DNA of 64,000 bases from Caldilineaceae bacterium (lineage in GTDB: Bacteria > Chloroflexota > Anaerolineae > Caldilineales > Caldilineaceae). The notes under the pieces are model-generated. The model did no database searches. It was not told the origin of the DNA and was given only the letters and a program-made list of their open reading frames with translations. The translations under genes were made by a program, and so were the position numbers. The stretch spans positions 1-64,000 of the forward strand of contig JALHQH010000042.1 of assembly GCA_022842065.1 (NCBI GenBank), given 5' to 3'. This document shows positions 16,766 through 25,537 of this stretch, one piece after another (the first letter of the stretch is position 1; every line of letters begins with the position of its first letter).

Positions 16766-18039
16766 ACACCAAATAACCGTTCAAAATCTTTATCGGTTTG
16801 ATCAAAAAAGCCAGCAGGCCAATGCTCGATAGAACCATCAGCATTAACTGGAATCCGTTCTATGTTCTGTTCAGCGGAACGCGAAAAGTAGAGCACATTT
16901 AGGTCAGTATCTGCAATTACTTTGTCTAACACAGCAACGCGCAGGGCATTCAGGATATGATCGCTATGCGATTCAATAAAGACTTGAACACCTGTCACGC
17001 TCACCTTTGCTAAAAATTTAGTAAGCTGTGACTGCGCATATGGATGCAGATGCGCTTCGGGGTTTTCAACGATTAACCGCTCATTCGGTTTTGCAACGAG
17101 GCCAGCAACAATAATAGGGAGCACATAGCTATAACCAAAGCCGACATTGACCGGTTTATAAGAATGTATACTGCGTTCAGAATTCAGCGCCATCAACACA
17201 ATATTAGCATGTAGCTGATCGATTATAAGCCGTCCTCCGCCGAAAATGAGATCAAGCCATGCTTCTGTTTGGTCAAGCACAGTTGCGGTAGAACCTGTTT
17301 CTAAACATAATGCTTCATGTACCTCATCAAACTGCCTCTTGGCTAATACATTAGCTGTAAATTCGCCACGCGTCCCTACATTCGGGAATTCAGCAAAGCT
17401 TTGCTTCGGATAGTAGTCCTGTGGCCCTAAGCGATCCGCAGAGAGATAGTGAGTTTTCCGAAATTCGATATCGTGAAGAAGATGGATAACCAAATTGGCG
17501 ACTTCTTCTGGGGACTTATCGTGTATTTCCTCTTCTGTTTGGTTTGTATCGACCAATAAATTACGCCAGTAAAGATTTAAATATTTTTCGTTCGTATCTT
17601 TGTTGTGTACAGAAAAGTGCAAAAGGCCGATAGATGGTTGATAAACGATTCTATAATCTTGTTGTTTCGGCGAAAAATCCACTGTAAATTCTTCAATGTC
17701 TGCAATCATTTCATCATAAGGATTTTCGGCAAAGTGATAAGTAAGCCAAATATGCGATTGTGCGAATTGGTAGATGAATTTAAACGAAATAGGTTCACTG
17801 CGCGGCGTCTCACTATTACGGACATCATCAAAGTTACCAAGGTTGACACAACTACCATTAAAAATAATTTGTTCGGTACTCAGGCTATGCTCAAGCGATT
17901 GGCGCATTAGGAGCAATGGCTGCAGCGCAGTAGATTTGCCGCGCCCATTAATTCCCGTAAACAGATTGAGCCGCTGCAGTGGAATCCAGCTTTTTTTTGG
18001 GAAACATTTAAAGTTTTCTAATTCTATCGCCGTTAACAT
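16762..18039 (-). CDS. AAA-type ATPase of the DUF3696/OLD-like class
   Basis: 425-aa SMC/OLD-related ATPase. It opens MLTAIELENFKCF, as in RecF-like ATPases, with Walker A GINGRGKST at 29-37. A helical insert follows. The C-terminal part has RLIVENPEAHLHPYAQSQL (Walker B with the family Asn/Glu and signature His-Leu-His) and VFIESHSDHILNALRVAV (switch His), typical of DUF3696 proteins. Such ATPases occur in defence systems with an effector partner. The upstream DUF262 gene overlaps it by 7 bp and the downstream small ORF by 4 bp, so the three form one translational unit. Codon use is clearly more AT-rich than in the coxD and coxE genes that flank it. Confidence 0.82.
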   Translation of the reverse strand: MLTAIELENFKCFPKKSWIPLQRLNLFTGINGRGKSTALQPLLLMRQSLEHSLSTEQIIFNGSCVNLGNFDDVRNSETPRSEPISFKFIYQFAQSHIWLTYHFAENPYDEMIADIEEFTVDFSPKQQDYRIVYQPSIGLLHFSVHNKDTNEKYLNLYWRNLLVDTNQTEEEIHDKSPEEVANLVIHLLHDIEFRKTHYLSADRLGPQDYYPKQSFAEFPNVGTRGEFTANVLAKRQFDEVHEALCLETGSTATVLDQTEAWLDLIFGGGRLIIDQLHANIVLMALNSERSIHSYKPVNVGFGYSYVLPIIVAGLVAKPNERLIVENPEAHLHPYAQSQLTKFLAKVSVTGVQVFIESHSDHILNALRVAVLDKVIADTDLNVLYFSRSAEQNIERIPVNADGSIEHWPAGFFDQTDKDFERLFGV

Positions 18040-19184
18040 CTGGTGTCATCCAAAATATTTTTTGCTAATGAAAATCTAGTCATGACACGTTTCTTATCAC
18101 CAGTAGAAAATCGTACTGCATCAACAAACGTTTCGTTTTTAAGCAACTTCTGATAATTACAAATGATCTGTTGTTGATGTAACTTTATAAATTCATCTGA
18201 TTTGTTTGCAAAAAAGTAGCAGATAGCCTCCATTAAAGCAATATTGATAGGACCCCGCTTAGATTCATTCGAAAGTCTAAAGTTATCTTCACGAAATAGC
18301 ATATAGGTCCATCGCATAGCTCGTTCAAAATCCGCTGCTAACAATTGAATCTCAGCATCATTCATTTGGTTAATGCGCTTCATCGCTTCACCAAGAAAAG
18401 CATCCATATCGTCTTTATATGCTGTTTCATAATCCTGAAGATAGAAAGCTAGAAATCTGAGAATCGCTTCACGGTCCTTCATCCGTTTTGGAGAAATACC
18501 ATTATCGATAGCTTGTCTGAAATATTCTTGTTGCGACAAATCTTTGAGAAGACGGGTTGCACTGCCAATATAAAAGCAATTCCGAATTTCTTGGCGGGTT
18601 AATTGCGTACCACCGGTATTAATTCGATGAAAGATGTCATAGACCATCGGCAGTGGAACAGTAGGCTTGATGACATAAATCAATAATTTCCGATCCTCAA
18701 TACGCGCCTGGTCTTTTTGCTCTAAGGTATTAAAACTGCGCCCATTCAGATGGCGCAGCAGCTTTAGATCAGATAAAGCAAATTTATCTTTTAGATAAGT
18801 ATTTAGTGTTGATGTTCGTTGTAACCCATCAACGACAATATACTTGCCATCAGCACGCTGGTTAACATATAAAGGTGGCAGCGGAATATTGATCAGCACT
18901 GATTCAATAAATTGTGACTGTTGGGTAGCTTTCCAAACCAAATTGCGCTGGAACTCTGGTTCAACGATTAGCAAACCTCGATCAAGCTTTCTAATCCACT
19001 CAAAGATCGTTTGTGGATCTTCGCGGATATCCACTTCTTCAGGCATATTATATGGATAAATCGAGCCATCGGCATAAGTCTCAGCGTCAAGTATATCATC
19101 GGTGACTAGAACATCTGCCGACGAGTATACACCATTACCCTTATGAAAAGGTGCATAGGCTGACGTCAGTTCATCCCGCATCAT
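18033..19184 (-). CDS. DUF262 (ParB/GmrSD-N-like) domain protein
   Basis: 383-aa protein of the DUF262 family, the ParB-like fold found in type IV restriction enzymes (GmrS half) and several defence systems. PEFQRNLVW is at 76-84, the NTPase-like signature DGLQRTSTL at 119-127 and INTGGTQLTRQEIRN further on. It lacks the C-terminal HNH (DUF1524) region expected of a full GmrSD nuclease. The frame is open from 19214, but ATG 19184 follows GGGAG and is preferred. It begins 47 bp after coxD and shares its promoter or that of the whole cox locus. Function in phage defence is inference; the DUF262 plus ATPase pairing is the reason. Confidence 0.82.
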   Translation of the reverse strand: MMRDELTSAYAPFHKGNGVYSSADVLVTDDILDAETYADGSIYPYNMPEEVDIREDPQTIFEWIRKLDRGLLIVEPEFQRNLVWKATQQSQFIESVLINIPLPPLYVNQRADGKYIVVDGLQRTSTLNTYLKDKFALSDLKLLRHLNGRSFNTLEQKDQARIEDRKLLIYVIKPTVPLPMVYDIFHRINTGGTQLTRQEIRNCFYIGSATRLLKDLSQQEYFRQAIDNGISPKRMKDREAILRFLAFYLQDYETAYKDDMDAFLGEAMKRINQMNDAEIQLLAADFERAMRWTYMLFREDNFRLSNESKRGPINIALMEAICYFFANKSDEFIKLHQQQIICNYQKLLKNETFVDAVRFSTGDKKRVMTRFSLAKNILDDTRC

Positions 19185-19230
19185 TTTAATGACTCCCTTC
19201 CAATCAATCCACACCCTGAACGCTTGGACA

Positions 19231-20136
19231 CTACATCACCCCCGGCAACCGCTGCATGATCGGTTTTACGGCGCGCCGTTGGGCATGTTCAATATCGTCG
19301 CGATATTTGAGCAGGACGCCAAGCGTGTCATTCACAATTTCCTCGGTCAGCGCTTCTTGATCGAGTGCGACCAGGGCGGTGATCCAATCCAGGGTTTCGG
19401 CGACGCCGGGCAACTTATATAATTCTTCGCGGCGCAATTCCTGGATAAAGGCAACGACCTGGCGGGCTAACTGTGCGGGTGCGTTCGGCACTTTGGCCAG
19501 CACAATCCCATATTCCTTGGCAAAGTCGGGGTAGTCGATCCAGTGGTACAGACAGCGCCGTTTGAGCGCATCATGGATCTCACGTGTACGGTTGGAAGTG
19601 ATAATCACCACCGGTGGCGTTATCGCTTTGATCGTACCCAGTTCAGGAATGGTTACCTGGAAGTCCGAGAGCACTTCAAGCAAGAAGGCTTCAAACTCTT
19701 CGTCGGCACGATCCAGTTCGTCGATCAGCAGCACAGGCGCTTGGCCGTCGTGGCTATCAATTGCCTGTAACAGGGGCCGTTTGAGCAGAAAGTGGGGGCT
19801 AAAGAGTTCGTGGCGGGCGCTCTCGACGTTGACCTGGCCGGCGGCTTCCAGCAGCCGGATCTGCAACATCTGCCCCGTATAGTTCCACTCGTAGACTGCG
19901 CTGTTAACATCCAACCCTTCATAACATTGCAGGCGAATCAATGGGCGATCCAGCATGGTCGCCAACACCTTGGCAATTTCGGTCTTACCGACGCCAGCCT
20001 CCCCTTCCAGAAAGAGCGGGCGTTGCAACTTCAGGGCGAGGAAGATGGCGGTGGCTAGGCTACGTTCACTGACATAGTCACAGGCGGCCAGTCGTTGCTG
20101 AAGCTCATCGATCGATTTGATTTCAACGTGACTCAC
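19231..20136 (-). CDS. coxD: CoxD-like MoxR-family AAA+ ATPase
   Basis: 301-aa AAA+ chaperone ATPase acting with CoxE in assembly of the molybdenum-copper or molybdenum-sulphur site of CO dehydrogenase-family enzymes. Walker A GEAGVGKT is at 45-52, Walker B is VLLIDELDRAD, sensor 1 is IITSNRTREIHDALKRRC, and the C-terminal lid helix follows. Length and landmarks match CoxD. It starts at GTG 20136 with GGAG upstream. The 32-bp distance to the Uma2 gene upstream suggests continuous transcription. Its natural downstream partner coxE is displaced by the inserted DUF262/ATPase cassette. Confidence 0.9.
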   Translation of the reverse strand: MSHVEIKSIDELQQRLAACDYVSERSLATAIFLALKLQRPLFLEGEAGVGKTEIAKVLATMLDRPLIRLQCYEGLDVNSAVYEWNYTGQMLQIRLLEAAGQVNVESARHELFSPHFLLKRPLLQAIDSHDGQAPVLLIDELDRADEEFEAFLLEVLSDFQVTIPELGTIKAITPPVVIITSNRTREIHDALKRRCLYHWIDYPDFAKEYGIVLAKVPNAPAQLARQVVAFIQELRREELYKLPGVAETLDWITALVALDQEALTEEIVNDTLGVLLKYRDDIEHAQRRAVKPIMQRLPGVM

Positions 20137-20168
20137 ACAGCGCTCCAGGGATCTCTTTTATCGATAAG

Positions 20169-20645
20169 TTAAACGATTTTGCGGGGAAAGGGCGGACACA
20201 ATTTGGATACCTTGATTTCGCCGGCAGTCGTATAAAAGTGTATAACCCCCGCTTTATCACAAGTCCAGACTTCTTGGGCACCTGCGCCAAAATATAATTG
20301 CTTTTTGTTTGCGATCTCTGGATTAGAATTTGCTTTTGAAACAACCGCCACACAGATCTCAGGCGCGATGTCACTCTCGTAGGCATCCTTGATGCGCTGC
20401 CAACACTGCTCAGAAGCCCAAACAACATCAGCGACTTTCGTCCCTTGCGTCGTTAAGATGGCACATTCTACGGTCGCTTCACCGGGTAGTTGCATTAGTT
20501 GGGTCAATAACATGCCAATCTTTAGTTGATACTTGCCATGCATGACCTTCGCCGGGGTCATCACGATCTGCCCCCATTCATTAGTTTCAATTTTAAAGGG
20601 TAGATTTTGTAAATGCGGATCCGCAACAACATCCTTCCATTCCAT
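20169..20645 (-). CDS. Short Uma2-family PD-(D/E)XK protein
   Basis: 158-aa Uma2/DUF820-like protein. The readable core is ATVECAILTTQGTKVADVVWAS (Asp ligand), PEICVAVVSKAN (family Glu replaced by Val-Val-Ser, with Glu two residues earlier) and QEVWTCDKAGVIHFY. The substitution in the second catalytic strand makes nuclease activity doubtful. ATG 20645 follows GAGG at a good distance; the frame is open from 20696. It lies between the GNAT gene and coxD, all on the minus strand. It is only distantly like the Uma2 gene at 14433, so the two did not arise by a recent duplication. Confidence 0.75.
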   Translation of the reverse strand: MEWKDVVADPHLQNLPFKIETNEWGQIVMTPAKVMHGKYQLKIGMLLTQLMQLPGEATVECAILTTQGTKVADVVWASEQCWQRIKDAYESDIAPEICVAVVSKANSNPEIANKKQLYFGAGAQEVWTCDKAGVIHFYTTAGEIKVSKLCPPFPRKIV

Positions 20646-20723
20646 AAATACCTCAAGCTGATGATAAGTTATATAACGCGCCCAAAGTGCGACCAAAGTA
20701 ATAGCGACATTATACCACGTTTC

Positions 20724-21239
20724 TCACAACTCGCGGTAATAAAAGACGGTATCGGTCAGGTGGCCGGCAGAACTCATGGCGTAGTTGGGGATGATGCCGA
20801 CCTGGGTGTAACCAAGGCGTTGGTAAAGGCCATCGGCGACATCACCACGGCGGGTATCAAGCACGATCAGGCTCCGCTCATTGACGCGCGCCAGCCGCTC
20901 AATCTCGGTCATGAGTTGACGCCCCAAACCGTGGCCGCGGGCGCCCGTATGGACCATCAACTTCTGCACTTCGGCGCGGTGACGGCCATTACGGCGCGGC
21001 TCCATCGCCAGCTGCACAGAGCCAACCAATTGGTCACCCTGCCAGGCAATCAGCAGGATTTTGTTGCCTTCGGCCACCGCAGGGAAAACGCCTTGCCAGT
21101 ATGCCTGTGCTTCGTCTGGGGTCAACGGTGCGATAAAACCAATCGACGCGCCGTCATCCACAACATTTTGTAGCAGTGCCATCAATTGGTTGATGTGGAC
21201 AGCGGCCTCTGTTGCGTCGATCTGTTCAATGGTTATCAT
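20724..21239 (-). CDS. GNAT-family N-acetyltransferase
   Basis: 171-aa acetyltransferase with the standard pattern: LLIAWQGDQLVGSVQL, AEVQKLMVHTGARGHGLGRQ (acetyl-CoA loop) and VLDTRRGDVADGLYQRLGYT. The C-terminal NYAMSSAGHLTDTVFYYREL ending is typical of GNAT proteins that act on small amines or aminoglycoside-like substrates, but the substrate is not known. It sits between coxM and the Uma2/coxD pair with two inverted repeats on its coxM side. It is unlike the GNAT at 13526. Confidence 0.88.
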   Translation of the reverse strand: MITIEQIDATEAAVHINQLMALLQNVVDDGASIGFIAPLTPDEAQAYWQGVFPAVAEGNKILLIAWQGDQLVGSVQLAMEPRRNGRHRAEVQKLMVHTGARGHGLGRQLMTEIERLARVNERSLIVLDTRRGDVADGLYQRLGYTQVGIIPNYAMSSAGHLTDTVFYYREL

Positions 21240-21325
21240 GGATCATACTCTTTCTGCTTACGTGTTTACTCTAACATCAGGCTGAAGAAAACAGGTTACT
21301 ACGCCAGTTACAGTAGGTTGGCGGT

Positions 21326-21407
21326 CGGTTGTATAGACGCGGATGCAGGGGACGCGGATAGGGACACCGTATAATCCGCGCTTCCTGTATCCCCGTCTAT
21401 ACAACCG
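21326..21407. repeat. Nested inverted repeat carrying the TGTATAGACGCGGAT family word
   Basis: Outer arms of 14 bp at 21326-21339 (CGGTTGTATAGACG) and 21394-21407 are perfect; inside them GCGGAT and ATCCGC give a second stem. The 15-mer TGTATAGACGCGGAT is shared with the hairpin at 14360-14403. It lies upstream of the GNAT gene, in the 321-bp gap 21240-21560. Confidence 0.75.
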
Positions 21408-21456
21408 GCAGCTACCAATTTTTTGATACCGCACGTGCGCCGTGGGTGACAACGAA

Positions 21457-21527
21457 AGGGCACGTTAACAGGTGAATTACCTATTTCGATGGTTACGAAA
21501 TAGGTAATTCACCTGTTAACGTGCCCT
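21457..21527. terminator. 32-bp perfect hairpin downstream of coxM
   Basis: Arms at 21457-21488 and 21496-21527 are exact complements with a 7-base loop ATGGTTA. It lies 34 bp past the coxM stop. This is the longest perfect stem in the window. It could end or stabilise the coxG-S-L-M transcript; there is no T-run on the minus strand. Confidence 0.8.
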
Positions 21528-21560
21528 GAGCACAGTTTCAGCCACTGCTAATCGAAACGA

Positions 21561-22403
21561 TTAAGCGCGTTCTGCCGCTTTTTGCACAGCCCGTGCCACA
21601 TAAACAGCGGCCATCGCCCGGCGATAATCCGCACTGGCATGCATATCGCCCATGACATCTTCGCCCAAGTCGTTGACCACTTGCGCCGCGGCGGCGGTCA
21701 CATTCTCGGCCGTCAAGGCTTTGCCGACCAAGGCGGCGCTCACCGAAGGGGCTGCGGTTGCCTTGGGGGTCAACCCGCCCACGGCCACACTTGCGGCCGT
21801 GCAGAGCCCATTGACCACACTCACTTTGGCACAGGCACCGACAATGGCATAGCGCGAGGCCGGGTTGAAGAGCTTGGCATAGGCCGAGCCGCCATCGCCT
21901 AATGGCAGCTCGACGCTGGCGACTAACTCATCCTCACCCAACGCGGTGACAAAGAGATCGACAAAGAAGTCGGCCGCGGCGACGCTACGCGTGCCGTTGG
22001 GGCCGATCAAATTAATCGTCGCGCCGAGGCCAACCAACACCGTCGGCAAGTCCGAGGCCGGATCGGCATGGGCAATGTTACCGCCCACCGTGCCACGGTT
22101 GCGGACTTGGGGGTCGCCGATCATGGCAGCGGCTTCGGTGAGGCCGGCCGGCAAACCTTGGGCCGCGGCGACCATCGCATGGGTCGTCAGCGCGCCAATC
22201 GTGGCGGTGTTGCCATTGATGGAGATGCCCTTCAGCCCGCTCAGGCGACTAATGTCGACCAACGTGCCCGGATCGGAAAGACGCAGCTTCAGGGCTGGGA
22301 TCAGGCTATGCCCACCGGCCAAGACTTTAGCCCCTTGTTGCAGTTGGGTCAGCGCCTCTGCCACCGAGTTAGCGCGCGTATAATCAAACTTTGGTGGATA
22401 CAT
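21561..22403 (-). CDS. coxM: FAD-binding medium subunit, CO dehydrogenase/xanthine dehydrogenase family
   Basis: 280-aa flavoprotein subunit that passes electrons from the iron-sulphur subunit to an acceptor. FAD-binding signatures AGGHS at 29-33 and TVGG at 105-108 (TVGGNIAHADPASDLP) are intact, and the C-terminal CO dehydrogenase flavoprotein domain follows. ATG 22403 is preceded by CAGGAGAG; the frame is open from 22463. It lies downstream of coxL, separated by a 194-bp gap with a hairpin. Together with coxS and coxL it makes a complete three-subunit enzyme. Confidence 0.92.
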   Translation of the reverse strand: MYPPKFDYTRANSVAEALTQLQQGAKVLAGGHSLIPALKLRLSDPGTLVDISRLSGLKGISINGNTATIGALTTHAMVAAAQGLPAGLTEAAAMIGDPQVRNRGTVGGNIAHADPASDLPTVLVGLGATINLIGPNGTRSVAAADFFVDLFVTALGEDELVASVELPLGDGGSAYAKLFNPASRYAIVGACAKVSVVNGLCTAASVAVGGLTPKATAAPSVSAALVGKALTAENVTAAAAQVVNDLGEDVMGDMHASADYRRAMAAVYVARAVQKAAERA

Positions 22404-22518
22404 GATTTCTCTCCTGTAGAGTAGGAGACCAGCGCTTAGCGTAGGGCAACTGTTGTCAATCACTAGTCGCCGTGTGCTAAGTACTAGTCTCTTTATTTGT
22501 AACCATTCACCCCCGCTT

Positions 22519-22570
22519 AACCTTCCCCTGCGAAGGGAGGAACTGTTCCCTCCCTTCGCAGGGGAGGGTT
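22519..22570. repeat. 22-bp inverted repeat between coxL and coxM
   Basis: Arms at 22519-22540 and 22549-22570 pair with one G-T wobble; the core CCCCTGCGAAGGGAGG and its complement is perfect. The rest of the 22404-22597 gap shows only the coxM leader. A terminator here would cut coxM off, so an RNA-stabilising or attenuating role is more likely. Confidence 0.75.
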
Positions 22571-22597
22571 AGGGAGGGGTCTGAATGATGCTCTTTA

Positions 22598-24946
22598 TTA
22601 GGCGTTTTGAATGGCCGTCCAAAGTTTTTCGGCGGTCAACGGCATATCGAGATGGCGCACGCCGAAGGGGGCCAGGGCATCCATCACCGCGTTGGCAACC
22701 GTCACCGTGCTGGCAATTGTGCCCATCTCGCCGGCACCCTTGACCCCCAACGGGTTATGGGGTGAAGGGGTTTCGATCCGATCCGTCAGAATCGTGGGGA
22801 AACCATCGGCACGGGGCATGGCATAGTCCATGAATGAGCCGGAAAGCAATTGGCCACCCTCATCATAGACACCATGCTCCCACAAGGCTTGACCCACCCC
22901 TTGGGCAACGCCACCAACCATCTGTCCTTCAACGATCATCGGATTGATGACATTGCCGACATCATCGACCGAGGTGTAATGGGTAAGCTTGACTTCGCCG
23001 GTGTCACGATCCACTTCCACCATCGCGATATGCGCGCTGTTGGGGAAAGTAAAGTTGGCCGGATCGTAGAAGGTCGTCTCTTCCAAGCCTGGTTCCATGC
23101 CGTCGGGCAATTGGTGCGCAGTCAGAGTGGCAACCGAAAGCTCAGCAAAGGCTTTGGCCTGATCGGGCGAACCTTTCACATGAATCTTGCCGCTGCTGCG
23201 ATCATAGACGACATCTTCTTCGGCGACTTCCAACTGGTGCGCCGCGATCTTGATCAACTTGGTGCGAATCTTTTCGGCACTGCGTACCAAGGCGCTGCCA
23301 CCAACCGACGCGCTGCGGCTGCCGTAAGAGCCCAAGCCAAAGGGCGTGCGCCCGGTGTCACCATGAATGATCTCGACATCTCCCATCGGAATGCCCAATT
23401 CATCGGCGACAATTTGGGCAAAGGTCGTCTCATGCCCTTGGCCGTGGGCGTGGGAACCGGTAAAGACCGTGACTTTGCCCGTGGGGTGGACACGAATCGA
23501 GCCACTTTCCCACAGACCAACGCCAGAGCCTAGGCTGATGACCACTTTGGACGGGCCAAGGCCAGAAGCTTCAATGCAGCCGCTGACACCAACGCCGACA
23601 ATTTTGCCGGCGGCACGGGCGGCATCCCGTTGGCGCAACAGTTCAGGGTAATTGGAGACTTCGACTGCCTTGTCGAAGAGCTTGTCATAGTCGCCGCTAT
23701 CGTAGAGCAACGCGACAGGCGTTTGATAGGGGAACTCTTCGGGCTGAATGAAGTTCTTACGCCGTAGCTCAATCGGGTCCATCTTCAGATCGCGGGCGGC
23801 GATATCGACCAGCCGTTCCACCACATAGCTGGCTTCTGGGCGACCGGCACCGCGATAGGCATCGACCGGCACTGTATTGGTCATTGTGCCATAGGATTCG
23901 CCGAAGATGACCGGAATTTTATAGAGGCCAGAAAAAAGAGTGATATAAATGGCGGTGGGAATGAGCGCCGCAAAGGTGGAGAGGTAAGCCCCCATGTTGG
24001 CATAGGTGGTAACATCCAAGCCGAGCATGGTGCCGTCGTTTTTCAACGCCAATTTACAGGTGGTCACATGGTCGCGACCGTGTGCATCGGTGACAAAGGC
24101 TTCACTGCGGGTGGCGACCCACTTCACCGGGCGGTTAAGCTTGCGTGCGGCCCACGGCACAATCACTTCTTCGGCATAGTGGAAGATCTTGCTGCCGAAA
24201 CCACCACCGACATCGGGCGAAATCACGCGCAGCTTGTTTTCCGGCACATGCAGCGTGGCAATGCTGAGCAACAGGCGAATGATGTGCGGGTTCTGGCTCG
24301 TCGTCCAGATCGTTAATTCATCGGAAAAATCGCTATATTGAGCGACACAGGCACGTGGCTCCATTGCGTTCGGAATCAAGCGCTGGTTAAGCAAATCCAA
24401 CTCGACCACATGATCGGCCGCCGCAAAGGCCCGGTCGATCTCGCTGCGATCGCCCAACGCCCAGTGAAAACTGGTGTTATTGGGGATTTCATCATGCAGT
24501 TGCGGGGCACCGGGCGCAACGGCTTTCTTGGCATCGATGACCGCAGGCAATGGTTCATAGTCAACCTGCACGGCGTCCGCCGCATCTTGGGCGAGATAGC
24601 GATCTTCGGCAATCACGACCGCAACGCCATCACCGACATGGCGCACTTTCCCCATCGCCAAGGCCGGATGGGGTGCGGTTTTGATGCCGGGCGGGTTAAA
24701 GCCACAGGGCAGACCACCGACGCCATCAGCCTCTAGATCCGCGCCCGTATAGACGGCGACGACACCGGGCATGGCGAGGGCGGCGCTGGCGTCAATCCCT
24801 TTGATCTTGGCATGGGCATGGGGGCTGCGCACAATGGCCGCATGCAACAGGCCAGGAATCTGCAAGTTGGCAACATATTTGCCCTTGCCTTGAATAAAGC
24901 GTGGATCTTCCACGCGCTTAATGCTCTGACCAACAACTCCACTCAT
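22598..24946 (-). CDS. coxL: Molybdenum-binding large subunit, form II CoxL/aldehyde oxidase type
   Basis: 782-aa catalytic subunit of a molybdenum hydroxylase. The active-site loop reads AYRGAGR at 363-369, the form II (putative) signature, not the AYXCSFR of proven form I CO dehydrogenases. The catalytic Glu740 is in KGAGEMG near the C-terminus, and the cofactor segments DVGGGFGSKIFHYAEE and SYGSRSASVGGSA are present. The true substrate may be CO, an aldehyde or an N-heterocycle; sequence alone does not decide. AGGAGG precedes ATG 24946. Order coxS-coxL-coxM is usual for form II clusters. Confidence 0.93.
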   Translation of the reverse strand: MSGVVGQSIKRVEDPRFIQGKGKYVANLQIPGLLHAAIVRSPHAHAKIKGIDASAALAMPGVVAVYTGADLEADGVGGLPCGFNPPGIKTAPHPALAMGKVRHVGDGVAVVIAEDRYLAQDAADAVQVDYEPLPAVIDAKKAVAPGAPQLHDEIPNNTSFHWALGDRSEIDRAFAAADHVVELDLLNQRLIPNAMEPRACVAQYSDFSDELTIWTTSQNPHIIRLLLSIATLHVPENKLRVISPDVGGGFGSKIFHYAEEVIVPWAARKLNRPVKWVATRSEAFVTDAHGRDHVTTCKLALKNDGTMLGLDVTTYANMGAYLSTFAALIPTAIYITLFSGLYKIPVIFGESYGTMTNTVPVDAYRGAGRPEASYVVERLVDIAARDLKMDPIELRRKNFIQPEEFPYQTPVALLYDSGDYDKLFDKAVEVSNYPELLRQRDAARAAGKIVGVGVSGCIEASGLGPSKVVISLGSGVGLWESGSIRVHPTGKVTVFTGSHAHGQGHETTFAQIVADELGIPMGDVEIIHGDTGRTPFGLGSYGSRSASVGGSALVRSAEKIRTKLIKIAAHQLEVAEEDVVYDRSSGKIHVKGSPDQAKAFAELSVATLTAHQLPDGMEPGLEETTFYDPANFTFPNSAHIAMVEVDRDTGEVKLTHYTSVDDVGNVINPMIVEGQMVGGVAQGVGQALWEHGVYDEGGQLLSGSFMDYAMPRADGFPTILTDRIETPSPHNPLGVKGAGEMGTIASTVTVANAVMDALAPFGVRHLDMPLTAEKLWTAIQNA

Positions 24947-24995
24947 GGTTTGATCCTCCTGATGTAACAGACGTGATACTGGTTAGTGTGGTTGC

Positions 24996-25059
24996 TGACA
25001 AGGTGACAGGGTGACAAGGTGACTGGGAGGGTTCACCTTGTCACCTTGTCACCTTGTCA
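24996..25059. repeat. 27-bp inverted repeat of AAGGTGAC modules between coxS and coxL
   Basis: Arms at 24996-25022 and 25033-25059 pair along 27 bp with one G-T wobble and a 10-base loop. Each arm is itself a run of 9-bp units of the type GACAAGGTG. It occupies the 126-bp gap between coxS and coxL, so it is inside the operon. Confidence 0.8.
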
Positions 25060-25072
25060 CCTTATCACGCAC

Positions 25073-25537
25073 CTAGGCCGTCGCGGCCGCAGCCTGCGCC
25101 ACGGCACGCACAATGTTCTGATAACCAGTACACCGGCAGATGTTGCCTTCGAGCCCGTGGCGAATTTCCGGTTCGGTAATGCCAGGATTATTTTCAACCA
25201 ACTTGGCGGCGGCCATGATCATTCCTGGGGTGCAATAACCACACTGGAGGCCATGTTGGTCCCAAAAGGCTTGTTGCATGGGGTGCAGCGCACCATTAGT
25301 GGCCAGCCCTTCAATGGTGGTCAGCGTGCTGCCATCAGCCTGCACGGCAAGCACTGTACACGACTTCACGGCCATGCCGTCCATGTGGATCGTACATGCG
25401 CCACACTGGCTGGTATCACAGGCAATGTTCGTGCCTGTCAACGCCAGCGTGTTGCGGATAAAATCCACCAGCAGCGTACGCGGTTCGACGTCACGGGTGT
25501 AGCTTACGCCATTCACCGTCATCGTCACTTTCTGCAT
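25073..25537 (-). CDS. coxS: [2Fe-2S] small subunit, CO dehydrogenase/xanthine dehydrogenase family
   Basis: 154-aa iron-sulphur subunit carrying two [2Fe-2S] clusters between the molybdenum site and FAD. The plant-type cluster uses Cys40, Cys45, Cys48 and Cys60 (CDTSQCGAC); the second uses Cys98, Cys101, Cys133 and Cys135 (CGYC and CRC). All eight are present. AAAGGAG lies upstream of ATG 25537. Length and spacing are standard. It follows coxG on the same strand after a 535-bp gap containing the hairpin at 25953-26010. Confidence 0.94.
   Translation of the reverse strand: MQKVTMTVNGVSYTRDVEPRTLLVDFIRNTLALTGTNIACDTSQCGACTIHMDGMAVKSCTVLAVQADGSTLTTIEGLATNGALHPMQQAFWDQHGLQCGYCTPGMIMAAAKLVENNPGITEPEIRHGLEGNICRCTGYQNIVRAVAQAAAATA

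Noticed and set aside
22850..23533. 227-aa plus-strand ORF over coxL
   Set aside because: Antisense to a well-supported CoxL; no motif.
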